DNA of 64,000 bases. Source: Myxocyprinus asiaticus (taxonomy: Eukaryota > Chordata > Actinopteri > Cypriniformes > Catostomidae). The stretch lies in NCBI RefSeq assembly GCF_019703515.2, contig NC_059373.1:19306281-19370280 (forward strand). Direction: 5' to 3'. The stretch's first letter is position 1. Each line of letters opens with the position of its first letter. The notes under the pieces were generated by a model. That model was given only the letters and a program-made list of their open reading frames with translations. It searched no databases and had not been told where the DNA came from. Positions 46,367-57,704 of this stretch are shown here, piece after piece. The position numbers were made by a program, and so were the translations under genes.

Positions 46367-47335
46367 GACGTAATGGCACGCGTAAAGATGAAGTATACCT
46401 TAGTCGAGTTGCTATTCGTTTCGGAGGGCATTTACACATAGTTTTGCAACGATCGCTATCTGATCAGTAAAACGCATAAAGTGACCAGGTTTAAATACCC
46501 CCGTACATCCCAATATTATTCGTGCCTACTTTCATGTGCAACTGTGCAAGTTTCCAGTTGGAATAATCACTCTTTGCATATACACATTCTTCAAGAATCA
46601 ACTTAAGAGGCCTGTCATGTCGTTTCTTGCTGCTGTTTATCCAGCAAAAGCATCAGGGAGGCCCTCTAATTAAACTTCACAGGAAGTCATTCATCTGGGC
46701 TGATTGTTTTTGCATGGGGTTCAATAAGCCTAGCAGGAGGCCCGCAGAATGCAGCCTCCCCATTCAGGTGTTAAAGACTAGCACACAAACATACACGCAA
46801 TGCATTACAGTCGACAGAAACAGTCCCTCTCTTCACCATCTCACTGTGCTCAACTAAGATCACAAATAAATTGGTGGAGAATAATTAATCAGCAACTGAC
46901 AGAACTGAATGGAGAAGCTAAGGAGTCAAAGGTCCCCATGCAACCGACGACCCCCAAAGGGTTTAGGACAGGCCTACTAGGGCCTTTTAAATGTACTCCA
47001 ACATGATTCAATTTGTATGTTCTTTATTAGAATGCAAGGCAACCTGGTTAGAAAAATTCAAGTTCTTTTCAATATAGGAAACAAAGGTGTGCAAGAAAAA
47101 TTTACAAATGCACCAACCATTAATAATTTGCAATCTACCTGAATCATCATGGCAAAAGGAGCACCGGATGTTTGATTCTCCCATATATAGCCTCTCCATG
47201 ATTTGAAATGAAGCGCAATAACGGTCATGGGTAAAAAGAAAAAGAGACCGTTCATCAACATGCACATGCCGAGGCCAGTTATGGTCATAAGCCGGTGTAT
47301 GTCTGCATGATGGACGAAGCTGAGCTACAATCACA
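46367..47335. other. Unannotated spacer
   Basis: No exon or transposon recognised. This is the unique flank of hAT-8 copy 2. Confidence 0.45.
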
Positions 47336-47343
47336 CTGTGTAC

Positions 47344-48768
47344 TAGGACTGAAACGATTAGTCAACGTTATAGACAATGTCGACAATAAAAAAAATTGAC
47401 GACAAAAATTTTCGTTGTCGAATAGTCGTTTGATCTCATTTAACGTAACATGAGATCACATTAAATTAATGATGCCATGCAAGAGAAGCACTGCAGTTCA
47501 CACCTGACTGAGGAGAGGAAGAATTACACAGTTCACATTCCAGATGAACTCAAAATTTTCACAGCTTCAGGTGATGTAGATCGCAAAGTATGAGGGACTT
47601 ATGCAAAAATGCAAAATAAGTAAATACAGAAGCACTCTCGTTGTTGAATAAGTGGAGCTGGAGCAAAACTTGCATGTCGAGAGTCTTTAAAGGAAACATT
47701 GCGGTGTTACATCTTAAATGCAGTTATATTTAATGCTTTATAGATTTATTAAAGTTAAAATAACACAGAAGCAGATCATGTAAATAACTACAAACTTCGA
47801 AACTGGCATTTCTCTGTGCGGTCAGCGCCTCTTCTACGAGTTGCGCGAATGTCCCGATCTAAGGGGGAAGAGACTGAAACTGCACCCGGCTGAGGCACAC
47901 TCTGTCGTGGGGGAAACTCATTCCGAGCGCGCACGCTTAATGCAGCTAGATTATAATGTGATGGCTCGCGACTTATTGAATCATAATATATGTCACTGTG
48001 CATTTCTTATCGTGAAGAAAATTGGCAATACGCAGCTTTAGTAAGACTTTACTCATAATTCATTAATAATTTATTTATTAATAATAATAAGAGTTTTTTT
48101 TGTGGGTTAAAGATGGATTGAAGTGAACAGAAAGGTGAGAGAGGATAGTCTTCGCCCCATCAAACATTGCAACAAAATACTTTAGCAGCTATACTGTTGA
48201 AGAAAAAAATTCTGAAATGTTGAATATAATATTAAAAATACAAATATTTAAAAATATCTAAAAATCCTTTAAAAAAAATATATGCATTCACCTGAGAAGC
48301 AGCATATAAGATATTTAGACTTGCTTTTAGAGAATAGATCTTGAATAAGTATATTTAAGTATAACCAATTGAAAAAATACACTTATTTAAGATACATTCT
48401 CTTAAAGCAAGCCTAAATATCTTATATTTTGCTTCTCAAGTAAATGTATCTTGTTTTAAGGATTTTTAGACTATTTTAAATGGAAAACAAGACAATCACT
48501 TAAAATCATTTTTTTTGCAGTGAATTTCTTTACTGGATTAAACTTAAAAATTATTTTCCCTTTAATTCAGTGAAAAAGATCATTTGTCCTCTATTGTTAG
48601 AAAGCACATTTAATACAACCTTTTAAGTCAGGCACAAGCTGAATAATCGGCAATATTCAACGATTATCGATTAATCAACAATAGTTGATTAATAAACTAT
48701 AGTCGAATAATCGTTCTAAAAATTGTTAGATTAATCGATTATCAAAATAATCATTAGTTGCAGCCCTA
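47344..48768. mobile_element. hAT-8 element, copy 2, with perfect 8-bp duplication
   Basis: 1425 bp. Left end TAGGACTGAAACGATTAGTC, right end complement TAGGGCTGCAACTAATGATT. CTGTGTAC flanks both sides perfectly (47336-47343, 48769-48776). Non-coding, collinear with 15955-17473, including the nested CACTGCAA MITE, whose left arm is shortened here. Confidence 0.92.
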
Positions 48769-48776
48769 CTGTGTAC

Positions 48777-50640
48777 AATCATATGGGGAATATTACCGCT
48801 GTCTTTTATATCTGTCTCCATGTTGTTCATCTGTCACGTTCATTTGGAGCGTGCCACACACGCACAGCTAATCAAATCGGGAGCGGCATTAAGACAAGCG
48901 CTATGAATTCTTTTTCTCTTCCTTATTCAGCCTTTGGTGGATTTAAATGTATCTAACTATAACGTTTGCAATATTTTTTGCTAAATCTCGATTACATTTT
49001 TTTTTGTGTGTGTCAAAATGCAAATTGGAATTAATTAGAAAAATCTGAAAAACCACCCAGCCCTAAGGCCTACTTCTAAAAACATAGCATAGTATAGGCC
49101 TATTTGCAAAATCTGTTTGACGACTTTGAGAGGAATAACTATTCTCAAATTAAAGTTTGAAGTTGACACCTACAATAGTACTGGTTTCCAAATTGTTTAT
49201 TATGGCTTAACGGTACTCATTTGGTTCACTATTAGTGAAAATGGACAGAGTGGTATGAAGCCCAAAAAGGCCCAGAAACAGTTTGACTACATTACACTTA
49301 ATTGATACTAGTCTTCATTTGCTGCTCTAGATTTATCGCTTCACAAGCATTCATTAACATCATACATATCAATTAGTAGCATGTACCAGCAACTGACAAG
49401 ACATTTTCCCCTCAAAGGATTTTCACTGAGGATTTTTAAATAAACCAAATTTTTCTGATTAAGAGGTAATTACATTGATTTCATTCTTATCAAAACATAA
49501 GGCATTCAGGTCTTATTTTTTACCTAACTATGGGCCATGAAAAGAGCACTGATTTTAAGTAGGTATCAATCGGATACGCTCTTAACAGCAAATGAGAAGA
49601 GAAGTATACTTCCTTAGTATACAAACTGATCAATTATCAAAGACAAATGAGAAATAACTAGTATGAACACCACTTGATCACAAATGTAACCAAAAGGAAA
49701 TAGTTGGAAACTTCAGTTGAAATACTGAATGAATGATGAACATGAAATTTTTTTTCATAATTATGAGTATTAATCATTAAAAACTTGTATGATCTATATT
49801 ACGGCCATTTGTATCCCAAACATAAGCCCCAAAACAGATAGCATTCCTGTGAGTATTTGAGGGGCTAATGCATTTTACAATGATGTCAGTGGGAAGGTCT
49901 GAGGTAATGATGTTGTCCGTCACTCTGCTTTATAAAGCAGAAAGACATGTGGTCATATTGTTTCCTAGACCCATAAGCCTTATCTTTGAAAGAGAGAGCA
50001 GCAGCAGCCCCTAGCTTCCCCAAGAGTCAATGAATCAAACTTTTTGGACCTGACAGCTCGGTCCTGAGGGTCTTTTTTTAAACCCACTATCACAAAAAAC
50101 CAAGAATCTGCTGGATGCAAACATGGCGGAAATAAAGAGCCATTCTGACTGGCTTTAAAACAACCGCATAGGCACTGAAGGTGCGTTGAAGGTTAAGAGA
50201 TCAATGGGAGGACATGCGAGTGTCAGTGCTCACCTCTCGTGTCTCGGAACTGTCGCAGTGAGGGTTTGTTTTACAAAACTAGGACAACTTTGGTCTACAT
50301 CATCATTTTGCACTGCCATAAATCTCACATCATATGTTTACAGAGCAAGTCATCTTGTTGTGTCTACTCAAAACGTTTGCCAAGGGGGCACTGCTAATTC
50401 TAAACACTACCTTTTCTGACCATTCAGCAGGCCTGAAACTCAGCCAACTTGACTACTCTTTCTGATCCAAGAGTCAATATCCAGTTCTAAATGTGATTTC
50501 CACTTCAAATATCTCTTTCAGCTTTCAGTGGCAAAGTGTGAACTGGTCTTCCAGACAAACCCACATTTGAACAGAGGAGCCAGAGAAAAGTTAAGGAACT
50601 GTTTAACAGTCTTGTATTTAGGTATAATGTCAATAGCTAT
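48777..50640. other. Unannotated spacer
   Basis: AT-rich; no convincing exon, RNA gene or transposon end. Confidence 0.45.
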
Positions 50641-50642
50641 TC

Positions 50643-50932
50643 TGCACTTAAAAATCATTCTGTCATCATTTACTCACCTTCATGTTATTCCAAGCCCATA
50701 TGACTTTCTTCCATGAAACACAAAAAGAGATGTTAGCCAGAATTTTGGCCCCAGTCACCATTGAATTTCATTGCATCAATATTTCTTTACAATGAAAGTG
50801 AATGGTGACTGAGGCTGTCAGTCCCTTACATTTTGTTTCCTTCATATAAAAAACAAAAAAAAAACAAATGTCAACTTGGATTTAGCTAAATGAGAGTGAG
50901 TAAACCATGACAATTTTCATCTTTTCATTACA
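50643..50932. mobile_element. Degraded Angel-like palindromic MITE
   Basis: Left ATTCTGTCATCATTTACTCACC pattern (read as TCATCATTTACTCACC) and right GAGTGAGTAAACCATGACA are inverted, with AATGAAAGTGAATGGTGACTG pairing near the centre (read as GTCACCATTGAATTTCATTG). The terminal GTTCACCC is lost. Same type as 9482-10809. Confidence 0.75.
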
Positions 50933-51716
50933 CAATACGACCTAGACTTATAGTGGTGTATTTAGCATAAGAATGTCAATGGTGTGGTGAAGCACTTGTA
51001 GCACTATAAGATCTGGTGTGATGCAGGTATAAGCAGTACTTGAACAGGTACTTCTAAACCGTGACAGATCTATGATGAAATCTCCATTGATAACTTGAGC
51101 TCAGAGTCTTTGCTCAGCTCCATCTTATCACTTGGCACCACACTTCACAGGTTTTGTAGGCTTAACGAGACCAGACAGTCACTAGCAATAAGGCGCTCAT
51201 TCACCATGGAAATTAAAGAGAACAAACTGCATAAAATCCTTTCACAAGCGATGGCCACAAGCTTGACGAATAGCCTAAAAAAGGTAGAAAAATAAATACC
51301 ATGCTGCCAAGTGTCTTCCGCCTGAGGGAGAGGAGGGAGGGAACAGTCCACACAAAATGCCTTTGAGCAAAACAGTCAATAAGAACATTGTTTGGACCCC
51401 TCTTGAGGATGTAATACTAGTGGGGTGCCCCTCACAGTATGCAGCAGCCTTTTTCAAAATTAGCAGAAAATAGTCCAACTGGCCCTTATCAGATGTGCCA
51501 CTTGCTAAAAAATATTTTGTTTTATAAGTTGTTTACACAAATTACTACATGAGACATTAGTATGATTTGAACAGGGTCATTCCACAAGAAGTACATGTTC
51601 CATGACTTCTGATCACAGTGGGTGGAGAGCCTTTTCTCTGACACTTTTACATACTATACAAAATATTGCATAAGAGTACATAAGAATGTGTGTGAGATTC
51701 TTAAGTAATTCATTGC
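50933..51716. other. Unannotated spacer
   Basis: Nothing recognised. A short frame after a good start context at 51204 (MEIKENKLHKILSQ) has no family match. Confidence 0.4.
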
Positions 51717-51722
51717 ATTTAA

Positions 51723-52205
51723 AGTAATATTCCAGGTTCAATACAAGTTAAGCTTAATCCACACTATTGTGGCACAATGTTGATTATCATAAACATTTAT
51801 TTCGACCTGTCCCTCCTTTTCTTAAAAAAAGCACAAATCTAGGTTACAGTGAGACACTTACAATGAAAGTGAATGAGGCCAATCTGTAAATGTTAAAGTA
51901 TTCAATGTTTCAAAAGTATAGCCACAAGATGTAAACATATGCGTACTACCATGATATTAGTGTGATAAAATCGGGAAGTAACCTTTTCTGTGTAAAGTTA
52001 TTTCCAATTTTACAACTTTGTTCCCATGACGACATACTGCTGTAAACCCTAAGGCGATTATTAAAAACGATAGTTTAAAAAAAAACTTTACAGCTCAAAC
52101 AACACACAAGTTTTAAGAGAAGAATGAACTATTTTTGTGGTAATCAACATAATGCCACAAATGCTGTTTATTGAGCTTAACTTATATTGAACCCAGAATA
52201 TTCCT
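51723..52205. mobile_element. Palindromic MITE with TTAA target duplication
   Basis: 483 bp. Left AGTAATATTCCAGGTTCAAT and right complement AGGAATATTCTGGGTTCAAT are inverted. TTAA flanks both ends (51719-51722, 52206-52209). CAAGTTAAGCTTAAT pairs with ATTGAGCTTAACTTATA. It shares TTAA targeting with 9482-10809 but differs in sequence. Confidence 0.88.
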
Positions 52206-52209
52206 TTAA

Positions 52210-53339
52210 AATTATAACTTTTTGGGTGGGGTGGCCACTGCACACCTACTATTACTGTTTCTACTGTTTAACTGGTTATTTGTCATTGCTCTACTACCAC
52301 ACAGCACATCACTTTACTGCACTGTCTATTTGTTTATTGCATATTATGCCTTCCACCTTTGGAGTTCATTTACTGTTCTTCATATGCATTAGATTTTATT
52401 CATTTTATAACTTTTATATTTTTTCATTTATATACAGATTTTTACTCTATACTTTATATTACCTTTGTGTTTACATTTTTCATCTGCGTCTTGTTTTTGC
52501 CCAATCTGAGCCTCATCCTAAGCATTTCGATGCTCAGTAAACTCTGTGTAATATGTGCAAATGATAAAACTGATTAGTGAAATTTGTTCATATAGTGGAA
52601 AGATGGAGGACCTTGAAATCTGTGGCAAGTTAATTTTTTTACTTAAAATTATTTCAAACTAACTTTTAATGTGATATGTTGTACACTATAAAGAAAATGA
52701 TAACGTGTCAAAAAAGAATGAAGAAAAAAAAAATACGGATCTCTCCATAAACTTCTATTATTTGGCTCCTGAAAGCATATTACAAATCCTTGAGGGGCCA
52801 ATCTCTGCAAATCAGACTACTATAGTAAGCCGCTGACTATACAAAGCCTATAAATTAAGCACGGTCTCACTTTGGACGTGTCTGTAGAGCACGAATAACA
52901 AACAGCATATATCATTGATCAGAGTTTCTTTCTAAACGTCATCTCCCCCCGATTATCAGTGACTCCCTGTTGGCTTGGATCAATACCTGCATTCACGCTG
53001 GAATTAGATTTCACTCTCACGTCTGTCAAGTGTTGGGCAGCCATTTGCGTGCATATGGAGCAAGTTGAGAGAACGTCCTCACTTACGTAAATGGCTGATG
53101 CATTTCGAGATTTTTTCTTTTTTTTTTTTTTAATTATACAGCCATCAAGGCTCACCGTGCACCACCGTGTGTCCTGAACACAATTCAGAGAAAATCCGCT
53201 CCCTCAAAACAGACACCAAACAGCACGTTTGAGCTGATATTGCTTGAATATGTCCCGTAGATTGATTTAGATGGCGCAGTAAGAGTGAATTTGTTATGAT
53301 CTTTCATTGTCTCTGAGCCGCTGCTACTGTAGCCACAGC
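52210..53339. other. AT-rich DNA grading into more balanced sequence
   Basis: 52210-52560 is T-rich. 52920-53340 is balanced and on the minus strand has two frames with no stop for about 60 codons each (53155-52919 and 53367-53185). They match no family I know. They may be conserved non-coding or untranslated DNA downstream of the promoter below. Confidence 0.35.
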
Positions 53340-54080
53340 CGGGAGGACGCGAGGCTTTCTCCGCCAATCTGGGTTAACCCCTAGAGACACCAGATGAAAC
53401 AATGAAACCCATTTCACACATATAAACCACCTAACTTCTTAAAGTTGCTTCCTAAACATAACGGCTTTTCCGTAGAAAAGCGAGCCGCTCGGTTTACGAC
53501 ACGCAACAGAGCAATCCCGAGATCATTTTAATAGTATTAGCCAGTCACTTTGAACTGCTGCATGTTAGAAGCGCTTTGCTTTCCACGCAAATGCTGCTAT
53601 GCTATTGTCTGGCTCCTCAAAAGCGTGCGTCGGTGATCGCTTTTACTCGTTTACCCCATTCCGTTGCATCAACTGACGCATCATTCGTGCTTGTAAATCA
53701 TTTCGCGTGTAAATTCTAATCCGCTCTGATACCGGCTAGGCCTCATTCGAACCCCCGGACTCACCTGACTCGCCTTTCCCCTTCAGGTTCCTCTGGCTCC
53801 GGGTTTACTCTCCGATCCTGAAGCGCTGCTGTAGCTCCTCACAACCAGTCCCGGGCACCGGCAGGCAACAAAAAAGCGCTGATTGGGCCTCGGCGAGCGC
53901 TCATCCCCTTGGTCTCTGCCCAGACATACGGGTTATTGGTCGGCGGCTGTGTCGGAGACGCGCCCTTATTAAGGTGTATGTTGTTGTCTGTGTCTGGAGG
54001 GGAGGGGACAAGAAGCTCTGAAATGATGGGAACTAAATGGGTTGTTATGCAGCGCGTCGTGTCGGCAGCACAAGGAGAAC
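53340..54080 (-). promoter_or_regulatory. CpG-rich promoter-like region, probably minus strand
   Basis: The only long CpG-dense stretch outside transposons. On the minus strand there are two CCAAT boxes (ATTGG on the plus strand at 53882-53886 and 53935-53939). A consensus splice donor CAG|GTGAGT follows on the minus strand at 53767-53759. This suggests a non-coding or short first exon of about 53765-53860 and an intron extending left. No coding start is assigned and the gene is unknown. A CCAAT on the plus strand at 53364-53368 leaves bidirectional activity open. Confidence 0.5.
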
Positions 54081-55938
54081 TTACTACTACACTGACAGAT
54101 AAATTGTGGACAGCCATATTAACTCCCTCTTCAGGTCTTCAGGAGCGATCGACTGGAGCATTTTGAGGAACATTGTGATCGCGAGCGTTTTGACATTCTT
54201 CGATCGTGCCTAAAACTTACAGAACACCAAAACAGTATCAGATATGTGATTCTTTTATTTTTTATTTCAGGCCGCATAGGTGGACATGAGTGATTCCTGC
54301 GAAATTTGATATGCTATTGTCTGAACCGGCAAGTGTTAGAAAATTAATATTCATAATAATTAAAAGATGCGCATTTAAAGGAGATATCCGAATCTGCTCA
54401 GTTGTTTTCGGTAGCATGACATACCTAATTTGGAGTGCTTGTCAAAAAAAAAAAAAAACTATTTTTGGCTTTTTCCCCTTTCGTTTGCTTGCTTTTATTT
54501 ATTCTTTCTTACACGACAAACTGATCGGGCAGTGACACACTGAACAATACTATTCTCCCTTGACCTACTTACACCAGAAAATCGGCATGCATTGTTGCAC
54601 CCCCGAATACTAAATGCAGCAAAAGTATGAAACTCTGTGTTACTAAAGATCGGACAAAGATATAATTGTTGGTTATCGTTAGCAAGTGCGCCTGCAGGAA
54701 AATAAGATTCAGTCAGATTATTTCTATATGCAGTGTTTATTTGGTTTCGGCTTTTTTCATTCAGCGGTGATCCCGAGTGTTGTTTACAGTCACGGTTTTT
54801 ATACTGTATGTATCTCGCTAGTCAAATACTGTTACTGTACAGTACTGTACTGGGGTATACGGGACCGAAACGGCTTTGTCCCGTCAGTCGCATGGGAAGC
54901 TGTTCTATGGTTAACTGGAACTGTCTTTTTAGAAGATGACTGACCTGACAAATCGCAACATTTGTCCACCATAAACCCGCAAAGCGTTTTATCTGAACAT
55001 CAGTTATGTACTGATGTTCGCAAAGAACTCTTTTATTGTTTGTCAACACTGGAGTTGAGACCTCTAGCGGTGGTTTGTGTTGCTTACGGTAGATTTAAAA
55101 CGTAAAAAGTAGCTAAGAGAGTCACTGCAACATGGGGTCACATGATGCATTAATAACTTTACTGTCTACACCTATCATAAGGGTCTGAGCTACTTTGTAT
55201 AGCATTACATCACAGTCAAATGGCTTACTCTGATATACAAACTTATATTGAGTTGTATGTATACGGTACAACGAGGCTAAAGGCCCTCAGGGGTAAAAGG
55301 CACTTTTGATTCTATTTTCTCTCAAAACACTAGACAGAAAAAACAAATTCCAACAGTACATTCCTTAACACCTGTTCGTCACTATGCACTAAAATATTCC
55401 TGATTCTATGAGATCATTGCGACAATGTATAAAATTTGATTTTAAATGTAATTTGTTCTACTATTTAATAATTGTTTAAATATTGCAATTTTATGTAGCT
55501 AAGGAGAATCCCTGAAAATGTCAATTTAATAATAATTGATTTTGATAAAGAACACTTATTTGTCATTTTCACTTTTATCCTAGGCGATTAAATCAAATGT
55601 TTTTCAATAACTGTCCAATAGGTGAAAGGATAATAAATAAGGATAATAAAAGCCCCCCTGTTGCAGGGGCTAAAGGCCCCCATAAAACACACTGTTTTTC
55701 TTAAGTGGGGAATAGATTTGTTCTAAAAATAAAATCAAAGTGGGCTCACACTGACTGATCCAATCACAATGGAGATTCATTTGTTTAGAAAACTGAATAT
55801 GGAATGAAATGCCATATGTGACTGATAATAACAGAAAAAGGTTAACCCTTTTCTGAAGTGGTCATTTTGAATGAGCATTATCTTAATTTGTTACTCAAAA
55901 AGGCATCTTGCTGTCTCAAAAGTATTTATGACAGCACC
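54081..55938. other. Unannotated sequence upstream of the promoter-like region
   Basis: No exon supported. TTTTATTTCAGGCC at 54261-54274 resembles a plus-strand acceptor but no coding frame follows. GGCTAAAGGCCC motifs at 55275 and 55667 may belong to an unrecognised repeat. Confidence 0.4.
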
Positions 55939-55940
55939 TA

Positions 55941-57545
55941 CAGTGCATCCGGAAAGTATTCACATCGCTTCACTTTTTCCACATTTTGTTATGTTACAGC
56001 CTTATTCCAAAATTGATTAAATTCATTATTTTCCTCAAAATTCTACAAACAATACCCCATAATGACAACATGAAAGAAGTTTGTTTGAAAGCTTTGCACA
56101 TTTATAAAAAAAAAAAAAAAAAAAACTAAAATCCCAAGTACATAAGTATTCACAGCCTTTGCCATGACACTCAAAATTGAGCTCAGGTGCATCCTGTTTC
56201 CACTGATCATCCTTGAGATGTTTCTACAACTTGATTGGAGTCCACCTGTGGTAAATTCAGTTGATTGGACATGATTTGGAAAGGCACACACCTGTCTATA
56301 TAAGGTCCCACAGTTAACAGGGCATGTCAGAGCACAAACCAAGCCATGAAGTCCAAGGAATTGTCTGTAGACCTCCGAGACAGGATTGTATCGAGGCACA
56401 GATCTGGGGAAGGGTACAGAAAAATTTCTGCAGCATTGAAGGTCCCAATGAGCACAGTGGCCTCCATCATCCGTAAATGGAAGAAGTTTGGAACCACCAT
56501 GACTCTTCCTAGAGCTGGCCACCTGGCCAAACTGAGTGATCAGGGGAGAAGGGCCTTAGTCAGGGAGGTGACCAAGAGCCCGATGGTCACTCTGACAGAG
56601 CTCCAGCATTTCTCTGTGGAGAGAGGAGAACCTTCCAGAAGAACAACCATCTCTGCAGCACTCCACCAATCAGACCTGTATGGTAGAGTGGCCAGACGGA
56701 AGCCACTCCTCAGTAAAAGGCACATGACAGCCGGCCTGGAGTTTGCCAAAGGGCACCTGAAGGACTCTCAGACCATGAGAAACAAAGATTGAACTCTTTG
56801 GCCTGAATGGCAAGCAGCATGTCTGGAGGAAACCAGGCACCGCTCATCACCTGGCCAATACCATCCCTACAGTGAAGCATGGTGGTGGCAGCATCATGCT
56901 GTGGGGATGTTTTTCAGTGGCAGGAACTGGGAGACTAGTCAGGATCGAGGGAAAGATGAATGCAGCAATGTACAGAGACATCCTTGATGAAAATCTGCTC
57001 CAGAGCGCTCTGGACCTCCGACTGGGGCGAAGAACACAGCCAAGATAACAAAGGAGTGGCTCCGGGACAACTCTGTGAATGTCCTTGTGTGGCCCAGCCA
57101 GAGCCCAGACTTGAACCTGATTGAACATCTCTGGAGAGATCTGAAAATGGCTGTGCACCGACGCTCCCCATCCAACCTGATGGAGCTTGAGAGGTCCTGC
57201 AAAGAAGAATGGGAGAAACTGCCCAAAAATAGGTGTGCCAAGCTTGTAGCATCATACTCCAAGAGACTTGAGGCTGTAATTGGTGCCAAAGGTGCTTCAA
57301 CAAAGTATTGCGCAAAGGCTGTGAATACTTATGTACGTGTGTGTGTGTTTTTTTTTTTTTTTTTATTGTTTATTTTTTTTTATACATTTGCAAAGATTTC
57401 AAACAAACTTCATTCACGTTGTCATTATGGGGTATTGTTTGTAGAATTTTGAGGAAAATAATGAATTTAATCCATTTTGGAATAAGGCTGTAACATAACA
57501 AAATGTGGAAAAGTGAAGCGCTGTGACTAATTTCCGGATGCACTG
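55941..57545 (+). mobile_element. Tc1-like element, family F
   Basis: 1605 bp, ends CAGTGCATCCGGAAAGTATT and complement CAGTGCATCCGGAAATTAGT, with long inverted repeats including CTACAAACAATACCCCATAA. TA precedes the left end (55939-55940); the right TA is eroded to AA. Poly-A at 56104-56124 and poly-T at 57349-57364 lie inside the two arms. Confidence 0.92.
56346..57311 (+). pseudogene. Tc1 family F transposase with both catalytic Asp blocks deleted
   Basis: Plus-strand DD34E transposase from MKSKELSVDLRDR (56346) to a lost stop at 57309-57311 (TGC where a stop is expected after TKY). The N-terminal helix-turn-helix (YRKISAALKVPMSTVASIIR) is intact. Two small deletions remove key parts. Near 56780 MRNK runs straight into IELFGLN, losing the WSDE block with the first Asp. 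Near 57030 LGRR runs into TAKITKEW, losing the block with the second Asp. The third residue remains in LIEHLWRD. The deletions also shift frame. The enzyme is dead in this copy. The losses are inferred by comparison with families B-D in the window. Confidence 0.9.
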
Positions 57546-57704
57546 AAAGGTGACAAGTTTTGCCCTATAACTATTGTCCCTATACTTACATGATTTCACT
57601 ATAACCCCCCTGGGAGACTTTTACCCCCAACTGTGGTGTAAAAGGCTCCCTTGCCACCTTCTAAAAAAGAATCAAAACCACCTCCAGTTATTTCTTTTCA
57701 CATA

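Noticed and set aside
54261..54300. Plus-strand splice acceptor TTTTATTTCAGGCC
   Set aside because: No open coding frame or donor follows; the motif is common in T-rich DNA.
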